A stretch of DNA of 5,822 nt from Halieaceae bacterium (GTDB lineage: Bacteria; Pseudomonadota; Gammaproteobacteria; Pseudomonadales; Halieaceae): NCBI GenBank assembly GCA_018666055.1, contig JABJAS010000376.1, forward strand, positions 1-5,822, in the 5' to 3' direction. A program made the translations under genes and the position numbers. Numbering within the stretch: position 1 is the first letter of the stretch; every line of letters begins with the position of its first letter. Below are positions 1 to 5,822 of the stretch, one piece after another. Under the pieces are notes generated by a model, which was not told the DNA's origin, did no database searches, and saw only the letters and a program-made list of their open reading frames with translations.

Positions 1-1311
1 AGACGCGCTGTCATAGGTTGTCGCAACAAAAATGACGGCGACAACGGCAAATACGCCAATAATGAGCGCCGCCATGGGCAACGTATTCAGGCCGGCAACC
101 ACCGCGGCATTTCCCCCAGAGGATTGCATGATGCCCACGACATCCAACTCCCCGCTCAATTGTAAACCCAGACTATGATTACCCAGCACGAGGAAAAATA
201 ACCATACGCCCATTGAGCCCAGTAGCAGCATGCCAACGACAACTTCTCTAATCGTCCGGCCACGCGAAATGCGCGTGACAAATAGGCCTACAAAGGGTCC
301 GTAAGCGATCCACCAAGCCCAGTAAAAGACCGTCCAATCCCCCACAAACCCGGTGTTATCAATCGGATCGGTCCAGAAGGTCATGGCGAGGGTGTTCTGA
401 AATAAAAATCCTAAGGAGTTCACCGCCATCTTTAAGAGAAACAGGGTGTCGCTGGCCAACAATACTGCTACCAGAAATAACAATGCCAACACGATATTGA
501 AGTTGCTTAGCCGCCGGATACCCTCTTGAAGGCCCAGCCAAACGCTACCTGCAAACACCACAACGCAGACGGCAACCACCACTAACTCCAGCGCAAAATT
601 AGCCGGTATGCCTGTGAGTCGCTCGATAAACGCGGCAATCAAAGGCGTCGAAAACCCCAGTGAACTCCCCGCCCCACCAATCAAAGCGACCATGAAAAAA
701 CTGTCCATCAATCGGGCCAGCGCAGAGCGTTCTCGCCCTTTTAACCAATAATGTGCCGACAGACTGTATTTCAACTGTGGGATTCGCCGAACATAAAACG
801 GGTAGGCAATGGCCAGTGTCGGCAGGCAATAAAGCGCCCATGCGACAAAGCCCCAATGATGGAGTCCATAGGATGACGACCACAAATAAGCTTCGTGAGA
901 AAACGGCTCAGCTTTAAAGGGTGGCGCCTGCACGTAATAGGCCCACTCAATCCCACTCCAGTACATCAGACCCGCGCCTATGCCTGCCGCGAAGAGCATC
1001 GAAATCCAACTGACCGTGCTGAATTCTGGATCACCGTCGCCCAGCCTAATTTTGCCAAACCGGCTCATGCCGATATACAAAACGATCGCGAGGGCCGCGG
1101 CACCGGTCAGGATATAGAACCAGCCGAACGTCTCAGCGATCCATGCATAGGCGGTTTTGAGCACAGCGGCACTTTGTTCAGGAAAAACCAGCAACGGTAT
1201 CGACATGCTCAACAGCACGATAACCGTAATGGAGAAATTGACTCGATCGACTTGTTGAGACAAAAACCTAACTCTCTTTAACGATGGCCATTGAAAAGTG
1301 ATGTCGAGCAT
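1..1311 (-). CDS. BCCT-family (betaine/carnitine/choline) transporter, C-terminus cut by the window edge
   Basis: Inner-membrane secondary transporter for quaternary-ammonium or similar zwitterionic compounds. The frame is open from an ATG at 1311 to the window edge, giving 437 residues of the 500 or more usual for the family. About ten of the usual twelve membrane segments are visible. Family hallmarks are GIGAG at residues 110-114 followed by Tyr117-Trp118 and IEWAYY, and the signature WTVFYWAWWIAY at 326-337 followed by TRISRGRTIRE (346-356). The fragment ends at TTYDSAS, a conserved motif of a late helix. By alignment from memory, Trp118, Trp333, Trp334 and Tyr337 match the aromatic box of CaiT (W142, W323, W324, Y327). 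Val341 stands where CaiT has the Met that makes it Na+-independent, so sodium coupling is plausible. ATG 1311 is the first in-frame start after a stop codon; no good Shine-Dalgarno is seen. It is last in the cluster, 200 bases after the dioxygenase. Family is certain, substrate unknown. Confidence 0.95.
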   Translation of the reverse strand, partial: MLDITFQWPSLKRVRFLSQQVDRVNFSITVIVLLSMSIPLLVFPEQSAAVLKTAYAWIAETFGWFYILTGAAALAIVLYIGMSRFGKIRLGDGDPEFSTVSWISMLFAAGIGAGLMYWSGIEWAYYVQAPPFKAEPFSHEAYLWSSSYGLHHWGFVAWALYCLPTLAIAYPFYVRRIPQLKYSLSAHYWLKGRERSALARLMDSFFMVALIGGAGSSLGFSTPLIAAFIERLTGIPANFALELVVVAVCVVVFAGSVWLGLQEGIRRLSNFNIVLALLFLVAVLLASDTLFLLKMAVNSLGFLFQNTLAMTFWTDPIDNTGFVGDWTVFYWAWWIAYGPFVGLFVTRISRGRTIREVVVGMLLLGSMGVWLFFLVLGNHSLGLQLSGELDVVGIMQSSGGNAAVVAGLNTLPMAALIIGVFAVVAVIFVATTYDSAS

Positions 1312-1407
1312 AACAAAACACGCGCAATCACAACGGTTTCAAATCAGCATCCTCTGACATTAGCACCTTCAAACGAGAATGACCTGACTTTATTGTTGTA
1401 CGCAGGA

Positions 1408-1466
1408 CTGTCGATCGTTTCCGACAGCGCACAACCGTCACGGAAAAGAGAAGCGTTGTGCTGTCG
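1408..1466. repeat. Overlapping inverted repeats (alternative hairpins) in the BCCT leader
   Basis: In the 200-base gap between the dioxygenase stop and the BCCT start, CTGTCG (1408-1413) is the exact reverse complement of CGACAG (1422-1427). The same CGACAG begins a longer arm, 1423-1435 (GACAGCGCACAAC), which pairs with 1455-1465 (GTTGTGCTGTC) through 11 base pairs with a two-base bulge. The two hairpins share a segment and so cannot form together. On the minus-strand transcript they lie about 100 bases upstream of the BCCT start. No T-run follows either hairpin, so they do not look like a simple terminator. The repeats are directly visible; any regulatory role is inference. Confidence 0.45.
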
Positions 1467-1511
1467 CCTTTGCCAACGTGTCAGATTGGGTTCACTAAAA
1501 GCCTCAATCCG

Positions 1512-2510
1512 TCATGATTTCCGGTCGTATAGTGAGGGACTCGGTGAATTAGCGCAGAGTGAAGCCAAGACACTGCGGCTCCCGTGAAAGGGTCTGCGAC
1601 CATGCATCACCCGATCATTATCGATTAGCGCCACGTCCCCCGTCTGCCAGTTCAGATCAAAAGATAGGTCATAGGCCATGTCGGTCGCCGCTTTGAGATC
1701 TTCCTCATCGATCGTTGATCCATCGCCATATGTCACGGATCGGCTCTTTTCATTACGTTGATCCCGCCAACCACAAAAAGCAGCAATCAGTTGGTTAAAA
1801 AATACCCCCTGACCCGCTGAGGTTTGGCGAATCAGAGGCAATGCCGGCGTGGTGACCGCGAGACACTCCTCAGGCAGCCACCGCCATTGATAATCAAGCG
1901 ACGCCAATCTCGCCTCGGCAGCCTCCCTCGATTCAACGCCCAGCGTGTCTCGCCAACTTCTACCCTGACCCGAGGCTTGATCTGCAACGCCCGGCATCAC
2001 GAGAGAGTAGCAAGCGCCTTTTTCCCTGCACCGGTCAATAAACCGCGGCAATCTCGCCTCCAACCTTTGCAGCAGCACGTCAGACCGACATAACGGGGTA
2101 GCGCCGCCCACCGCAGCCGCCTGTTCACAGCAAAAAAATAAATAGCGGGGAAAAAGCGGTGTCTGCGCCATCTCATGATGAAGAAAAATCTCCACGTCGC
2201 GTGGCGCTTCGTTAGCTGTGAAAACTCGCGGTGTTCGATTACGTCTTACTGCATTAGACAGGGACTCGGCATAAGGAAAATTCTCAAGACCGAAAGCCGT
2301 GACAAAACAGTCGAAGCGTTGGTCGTCGGTGATGCCGCAGCCGCGAAAAACAATGGCGCCATGGATTGCGAGCTGAGCCATCAGCGCCTCGCGCTGCTGA
2401 GCGACCTCGTCGAAATTGGCCATCTGGTGGGAGGGCATCAGTACCAGGGGAAACGCTGTATCAGCATGGCGCTGCTGCAATGCAATGGGTTGTTGGTTAA
2501 ATAAGGACAT
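1512..2510 (-). CDS. TauD/TfdA-family Fe(II)/2-oxoglutarate-dependent dioxygenase
   Basis: Cytoplasmic non-haem iron oxygenase expected to hydroxylate, or cleave by hydroxylation, a small substrate using O2 and 2-oxoglutarate. From the ATG at 2510 the protein has 332 residues, a usual length for the family. The iron triad is visible: His111-x-Glu113 in FLHHEMAQ and the distal His303 in DRVMHGRRPF. Glu replaces the Asp of TauD, as in clavaminate synthase-like members. GGAT (135-138) matches the family's 2-oxoglutarate-contacting Thr region, and Arg312 (HGSRS), nine residues after the distal His, is the likely 2-oxoglutarate carboxylate binder. Because an acidic ligand is present, this is not a SyrB2-type halogenase. 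A GTG two codons upstream (2516) is an alternative start; neither start has a clear Shine-Dalgarno. It follows the reductase by about 30 bases and is probably co-transcribed. Substrate is not identifiable; the neighbouring BCCT gene makes a betaine-like compound a reasonable guess. Confidence 0.9.
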   Translation of the reverse strand: MSLFNQQPIALQQRHADTAFPLVLMPSHQMANFDEVAQQREALMAQLAIHGAIVFRGCGITDDQRFDCFVTAFGLENFPYAESLSNAVRRNRTPRVFTANEAPRDVEIFLHHEMAQTPLFPRYLFFCCEQAAAVGGATPLCRSDVLLQRLEARLPRFIDRCREKGACYSLVMPGVADQASGQGRSWRDTLGVESREAAEARLASLDYQWRWLPEECLAVTTPALPLIRQTSAGQGVFFNQLIAAFCGWRDQRNEKSRSVTYGDGSTIDEEDLKAATDMAYDLSFDLNWQTGDVALIDNDRVMHGRRPFHGSRSVLASLCANSPSPSLYDRKS

Positions 2511-2515
2511 ACTCA

Positions 2516-2538
2516 CTTTATCGTGCTGCTTTATCGTG
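2516..2538. repeat. 10-bp direct repeat CTTTATCGTG between reductase and dioxygenase
   Basis: Two exact copies of CTTTATCGTG lie at 2516-2525 and 2529-2538 with three bases between them (period 13). They fill nearly all of the short gap between the reductase stop and the dioxygenase start, covering the position where a ribosome-binding site for the dioxygenase would be expected. Each copy reads CACGATAAAG on the coding strand. It may be a small slippage duplication or a paired binding site; the sequence alone does not decide. Confidence 0.5.
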
Positions 2539-2540
2539 AA

Positions 2541-3518
2541 TCAGTCATAGATTGGATAAAAACAGTCGAATGCCTCCTCACAAAAATGGCCTGGATCGTT
2601 AAAGCGTCTGTGACAGTTCAGCGCAGAGATGGCTGACATTTCCTCGTCGGTTAATTCAAAGTCGAACAAGGCGATGTTTTCCTTCAGCCGCTCTGGCTGA
2701 CTGGTTTTCGGAATCACCGCTGTCCCGCGTTGAATCCCCCAGCGGAGAACGACTTGCGCAGGCGACCGATCTAGCCTGTCTGCAGCGCCTTGAACCACCG
2801 CTTGCTTCAACACCGATTCACCGGTTTCTGCCATATTTAGCTCCAAATACGACAGTGCACCCAACGGCGAGAATGCAGTCACAGCCATCTCATACTGCGC
2901 CGCGGCACGCATTAACCGCTCCTGAGTAAGATAGGGGTGTGATTCGATCTGTAACATCGCTGGTTTGATACTCGCGTAAGCCATCAAATCGTGAAGCAGC
3001 CCCGAATTATAATTACAAACGCCAATTTCCTTGACGAGGCCCGCTTCGACCAACCCCTCCATCGCCCCCCACGTGTCCGCGAGTGGCACCGCATCTGGCT
3101 GCATTTTGGGTGTCTCCGCCTCGGGATCGACTAGCCACTCCGGCGGATAACGTGTCTCGAAGTCGACATATTCGAGGGCAATCGGGAAATGAATCAGATA
3201 CAAATCCAGCTCGCTCAGCCCCAAATCTTTCAGCGTGCGTTCACAAGCGGATCGAACGTGCTCTGGTCGGTGATACGTGTTCCAAAGCTTAGAAGTCACC
3301 CACAGTGACTCGCGATCGACCAATCCTTGCTGTAACGCCAAACGGATCCCCTCGCCGACCTCTGCTTCATTGCCATAATCGGCGGCACTGTCGAGGTGAC
3401 AATAGCCCTCTGCGATCGCGCCTCGGACCATTTCAGGCGTGTCCTCGCGCGCAATTTTCCACAAGCCCAAGCCGACTGCGGGCATTGCTCCTTTGCCCAC
3501 CTGTATCTTCGCTACCAC
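2541..3518 (-). CDS. Aldo/keto reductase, aldose/xylose-reductase type
   Basis: Cytoplasmic NAD(P)H-dependent reductase of aldehyde or ketone groups, folded as a TIM barrel, 325 residues (normal length). The catalytic tetrad is complete: Asp43 and Tyr48 in HLDSAADYGNE, Lys77 in TSKLW, His110 in LIHFP. These positions equal the classical human aldose reductase numbering. GLGLWKI near the N-terminus, GVCNYN (166-171), and the cofactor loop IPKTSQPERLKEN (269-281; Lys271, Ser273, Arg277) are typical of xylose-reductase-like AKRs. Ser273 stands where Candida tenuis xylose reductase has Asn276, so cofactor preference (NADPH versus NADH) is open. The start is GTG at 3518: the ATG two bases upstream is out of frame and hits a stop at once, and AGGGAGA lies upstream at good spacing. 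Next to a Gfo/Idh dehydrogenase and a sugar-type symporter, it probably acts on a sugar, sugar acid or derived carbonyl compound. Exact substrate unknown. Confidence 0.93.
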   Translation of the reverse strand: MVAKIQVGKGAMPAVGLGLWKIAREDTPEMVRGAIAEGYCHLDSAADYGNEAEVGEGIRLALQQGLVDRESLWVTSKLWNTYHRPEHVRSACERTLKDLGLSELDLYLIHFPIALEYVDFETRYPPEWLVDPEAETPKMQPDAVPLADTWGAMEGLVEAGLVKEIGVCNYNSGLLHDLMAYASIKPAMLQIESHPYLTQERLMRAAAQYEMAVTAFSPLGALSYLELNMAETGESVLKQAVVQGAADRLDRSPAQVVLRWGIQRGTAVIPKTSQPERLKENIALFDFELTDEEMSAISALNCHRRFNDPGHFCEEAFDCFYPIYD

Positions 3519-3523
3519 ATGCG

Positions 3524-3530
3524 TCTCCCT
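3524..3530 (-). promoter_or_regulatory. Shine-Dalgarno site for the aldo/keto reductase
   Basis: AGGGAGA on the minus strand, with its GGGAG core six bases before the GTG start at 3518. This supports GTG as the start codon, since no in-frame ATG is available nearby. Confidence 0.7.
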
Positions 3531-3562
3531 TTAAACCAAGTTGCTGTCATACAGACTGAATC

Positions 3563-3575
3563 ATCGACCGTCGAT
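3563..3575. repeat. 13-bp palindrome between Gfo/Idh and reductase genes
   Basis: ATCGAC-C-GTCGAT is a perfect inverted repeat with a one-base centre, lying in the 67-base gap after the Gfo/Idh stop codon. On the transcribed (minus) strand the T-run TTTTG comes before the palindrome, not after it, so it does not fit an intrinsic terminator for this operon. An operator-like site or chance are both possible. Confidence 0.35.
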
Positions 3576-3585
3576 CAAAACAGGA

Positions 3586-4809
3586 CTATCCATCCCCATT
3601 GTCCTCAAAAAAAGCTCCCACCCCTTCTTCCGCACAGAAGCTCGCAATATCTACCGCTTGGCCAATCGCCATGGAGTGTTGAGCCGCACTGGCCACAATG
3701 AGAGACCAGAGTGCCTGCTCGGGTGTCGCAGCGTCCACTCTTTCTCCTGCCAACTGTCGGTGAAATGCAATGTGCTCAAAAAATGTGGCGCCGTAGTGCC
3801 CTGTCTCCTCGATCCAAGGCGGATAACCCACGCCTTGAGGTCGATACGCTGGGTGTCCCGGTACCTCTATCTGTAGTCTTGCCTCCGAGGGCGTATCGGG
3901 GTGGAAGCTGGCTTGTTCGCTCGCTACTAATCGACCGCACTCCCCCACTACCACCAACTCTTCATACAGCTCCTGGCAAAACATGTTGAGGGTAAAGCTG
4001 GCGCGGATACCGTTGGCGTAATCAATGATGACCATCGCATGGTCATCAATATCAGACGGCACACCCTGCCACTCAAAATCGAGGAAATTCACACCTCGGC
4101 CACCACTGGCATAAATCTTTTTGGGGCGTGATGCCGCTATGACATTGATGAGGTCAAAGTAATGGCAACATTTCTCAACCAGCGTCCCCCCAGAGTGCCG
4201 GTTAAACTTGTTCCACTGATTCACCTTGTCGAGAAACGGTGGTCGGTACTCAGACATCGCGATGGTCTTCACCGGACCGAGAGATGCGCTAGCCTGAATT
4301 TCGGATAGCGCCTCTGCATACTGCGCCTTGAAGCGATATTGCATGCCTAACTGAATCACACTTGGGTACTCGCGGGCCAAGCGAAGGATCTCCATCGCAT
4401 CAGCGAGTGTCGTCGCCATGGGTTTTTCCAATAGAATGGGTTTGCCTGACTCACACACCATTTGTAGAACGTTGTAATGCGTATGATTCGGTGAGCAAAT
4501 CACAATCGCATCGACGGCACTGTCCAAACAGGCTTCGCGCAGATCAGCGTAAACCTGCAGCGGCTGGCTCGACAGTAGGGCCCAGTCAGACTGAGCCCAT
4601 TCAATGCTGCCATTGAAGGGGTCGACGATGCCTTGCACCTCTGCCCACCCGAGCCGCTGGGTGACCCGCAGATGTTCTCGGCCCATCATTCCCGCACCCA
4701 CGATGAGGAGTCTGGGCTTGCCCGTTTGAGCACGGTAGGGGTTTTCGGGAATGAGTGATGCAGCGTTATCCGCCACACAGCCCCATACGGGCGTTTCAGA
4801 ATCCCCCAT
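3586..4809 (-). CDS. Gfo/Idh/MocA-family NAD(P)-dependent oxidoreductase
   Basis: Cytoplasmic dehydrogenase family acting on sugars, inositols, sugar acids and similar polyols. With the ATG at 4809 the protein has 407 residues. An N-terminal extension of about 30 residues leads into a Rossmann domain: LLIVGAGMMG (34-43), then ICSPNHTHY (104-112) and the hallmark EKP with Lys129 (128-130). The C-terminal alpha/beta domain carries SGGTLVEKCCHYFDL (206-220), with His216 as the expected catalytic His. In the usual family pattern an Asp sits four residues before this His; here it is Glu212, followed by Lys213. The start was moved six codons in from a GTG at 4827 because GGAGG lies six bases before ATG 4809, inside the codons after that GTG. 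The gene overlaps the symporter end by 14 bases, indicating translational coupling and a shared substrate. Family is secure; the sugar or polyol it oxidises is not known. Confidence 0.94.
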   Translation of the reverse strand: MGDSETPVWGCVADNAASLIPENPYRAQTGKPRLLIVGAGMMGREHLRVTQRLGWAEVQGIVDPFNGSIEWAQSDWALLSSQPLQVYADLREACLDSAVDAIVICSPNHTHYNVLQMVCESGKPILLEKPMATTLADAMEILRLAREYPSVIQLGMQYRFKAQYAEALSEIQASASLGPVKTIAMSEYRPPFLDKVNQWNKFNRHSGGTLVEKCCHYFDLINVIAASRPKKIYASGGRGVNFLDFEWQGVPSDIDDHAMVIIDYANGIRASFTLNMFCQELYEELVVVGECGRLVASEQASFHPDTPSEARLQIEVPGHPAYRPQGVGYPPWIEETGHYGATFFEHIAFHRQLAGERVDAATPEQALWSLIVASAAQHSMAIGQAVDIASFCAEEGVGAFFEDNGDG

Positions 4810-5822
4810 CAGTCGCCTCCGGTTCACGCTGCAGGCGACAATACCACCAGAGCCAGAGCAAAACGTTGAGCGCTGCCAAACTCAGTAAGATGTCGCCGAA
4901 GTAAACAGAGCCCCCTGCGACTAAACCCATCGGCGAGAAGATGACATAAAGGCCAATAACACAGGACAGCAGCGTCACGGCGCAGGGTTTTCCATACGCC
5001 CAGGGTGTGAGGTCTACCACGGCTTCCAGCGGCAATGGAGCCGGCCTCAATCGTGGTCGCCATAGCCCCATACCCAGCATCATGATCACTTCAATGACAA
5101 ATAGAATGGCGTAAAGATGCAGGAAATGTATCGGTAGTGCCGCTTTGAACAAAAATTGGAAGGTGCCATACGCGATGATATGAAACACGATCACCAACTT
5201 GGCAGCGCTCGCAGGAACGCGCTGGGTGAAGAGCCCCACAATCACAATCGCAATCATCGGTATGTTGTAGAAGCCGGTGAAGATGCGAATGAGCTGCCAA
5301 AGGCCATCGGGGGCAAACTGCAACAGCGGGGCGACGATCAAGGAGAAAACGGTGATCGTCAAGCCCACTCGCTTTGCCGTCCTCAACAACGCCTCGTCGG
5401 TGACGGGCTTGCCCACCCAAGGTTGATACACGTCGATACAAAATAGCGTGGCGGCGCTATTAATTAGCGAGTTAAAGGAGCTGAGCACGGCCCCCAATAA
5501 CACCGCCAAGAAAAATCCTGTCGCATAGATGGGCAGTACATCCCGCACTAATTGTGGGTAGGCGAGGTCAATGGGGTGCAACTCCGGCCCGTATAAATGA
5601 TAGGCAATCACACCGGGTATCATCATGAGCAGGGGCACCAACACTTTAAAAAAGCCAGAGAGCAGTACCCCTTTCTGCCCCTCAGCGAGACTGCGCGCGG
5701 CGAGCGTGCGCTGAATCACGTATTGGTTAGTGCACCAGTAAAACAAATTGGCCAGAATCATCCCCGTGAACAGCGTGGCAAAGGGTGTGGGATCGGATGG
5801 TCCACCAATCGCATTGAGTTTA
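4796..5822 (-). CDS. SGLT-type sodium/solute symporter (SSS family), N-terminus beyond the window
   Basis: Inner-membrane Na+-driven importer with a LeuT-like fold. The frame is open through the right edge; 341 residues are present and roughly 235 N-terminal ones are missing by comparison with Vibrio vSGLT (alignment from memory). Fragment residues: NLFYW (25-29) matches vSGLT N260, Y263 and W264 around the sugar and inner gate, followed by TNQYVIQRTLAARS. Lys59 (GFFKVLVP) matches sugar-binding K294. LSSFNSLINSAATLF (113-127) matches the vSGLT SSLASMLNSTATIF block, keeping the two Ser of the Na2 sodium site. In QLIRIFTGFYNIP, Arg179 occupies the place of vSGLT Gln428, a sugar contact. This IRIFTGFYNIP style resembles the YidK-like branch of SSS proteins. 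Several further hydrophobic segments follow, and a short hydrophilic tail ends at the stop codon. It is first in the visible part of the operon and overlaps the Gfo/Idh gene by 14 bases. A methionine at 5761 lies inside the conserved helix and is not the start. Confidence 0.94.
   Translation of the reverse strand, partial: KLNAIGGPSDPTPFATLFTGMILANLFYWCTNQYVIQRTLAARSLAEGQKGVLLSGFFKVLVPLLMMIPGVIAYHLYGPELHPIDLAYPQLVRDVLPIYATGFFLAVLLGAVLSSFNSLINSAATLFCIDVYQPWVGKPVTDEALLRTAKRVGLTITVFSLIVAPLLQFAPDGLWQLIRIFTGFYNIPMIAIVIVGLFTQRVPASAAKLVIVFHIIAYGTFQFLFKAALPIHFLHLYAILFVIEVIMMLGMGLWRPRLRPAPLPLEAVVDLTPWAYGKPCAVTLLSCVIGLYVIFSPMGLVAGGSVYFGDILLSLAALNVLLWLWWYCRLQREPEATDGGF
4816..4820 (-). promoter_or_regulatory. 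Shine-Dalgarno site deciding the Gfo/Idh start
   Basis: GGAGG on the minus strand, six bases before ATG 4809 and within the last codons of the symporter gene. It favours ATG 4809 over the longer GTG 4827 reading, which would have the Shine-Dalgarno inside its own coding sequence. Confidence 0.8.

Noticed and set aside
599..956. Short minus-strand open frames within the BCCT region, which could suggest a frameshifted gene
   Set aside because: The true BCCT frame is open without interruption from 1311 to position 1, with family motifs throughout; these frames are out-of-register shadows.
895..1281. Plus-strand open frame of 128 codons antisense to the BCCT gene
   Set aside because: It lies wholly within a clear membrane-protein gene on the other strand, and its product has no family motifs.
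1312..1420. Sigma-70-like promoter for the BCCT gene
   Set aside because: Weak candidates such as TTGAAG with a distant TGATTT have wrong spacing or poor matches; nothing convincing could be supported.
1484..1509. Possible terminator hairpin just after the dioxygenase stop (GATTGGG paired with CCTCAATC)
   Set aside because: The stem is short, interrupted, has a loop of about a dozen bases, and no T-run follows on the minus strand.
1291..1587. Plus-strand open frame of about 98 codons spanning the gap between the dioxygenase and BCCT genes
   Set aside because: It begins with TTG, overlaps the ends of two well-supported minus-strand genes, has no recognisable domain, and its composition looks like antisense shadow plus intergenic sequence.
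4824..5446. Further minus- and plus-strand open frames within the symporter gene
   Set aside because: They overlap a confidently identified SSS symporter frame and carry no motifs of their own.
5759..5761. Methionine at 5761 as the start of the symporter
   Set aside because: The frame stays open for 20 more codons to the window edge and the Met lies in the middle of a conserved SGLT helix region, so the gene is truncated by the window.

Overview
The window is a compact, single-direction gene cluster. All five genes lie on the minus strand, and the two outer genes run off the window edges. Reading in the direction of transcription (right to left), the order is: the C-terminal two thirds of an SGLT-type sodium/solute symporter (SSS family); a Gfo/Idh/MocA-family NAD(P)-dependent oxidoreductase; an aldo/keto reductase of the aldose/xylose-reductase type; a TauD/TfdA-type Fe(II)/2-oxoglutarate dioxygenase; and most of a BCCT-family (betaine/carnitine/choline) transporter. 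No RNA gene, CRISPR array, insertion sequence or plus-strand gene could be supported.

Spacing suggests one operon for the first four genes. The symporter and the Gfo/Idh gene overlap by 14 bases, with a clear Shine-Dalgarno inside the symporter end. 67 bases then separate Gfo/Idh from the reductase, and only about 30 bases separate the reductase from the dioxygenase. A longer gap of 200 bases precedes the BCCT gene. It holds mutually exclusive hairpins and no obvious terminator, so the BCCT gene may be read through from the operon or may have its own control. The main promoter must lie beyond the right-hand edge.

The gene content reads as import plus redox processing of a small polar organic compound. 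The SGLT-type symporter keeps sugar-gate residues of the Vibrio galactose symporter but has Arg where SGLTs have a sugar-contacting Gln. The Gfo/Idh and aldo/keto reductase enzymes could oxidise and reduce a sugar, sugar acid or polyol. The 2-oxoglutarate oxygenase and BCCT transporter point instead to a zwitterionic or quaternary-ammonium substrate. Sodium-coupled carriers, moderate GC content and this mix of families suggest a marine heterotrophic bacterium, most likely a gammaproteobacterium (an OM60/NOR5-type lineage would fit). That placement is an impression from protein style, not a measured result. The actual substrate cannot be read from the sequence; the cluster is best regarded as an uncharacterised catabolic or osmolyte-processing locus.
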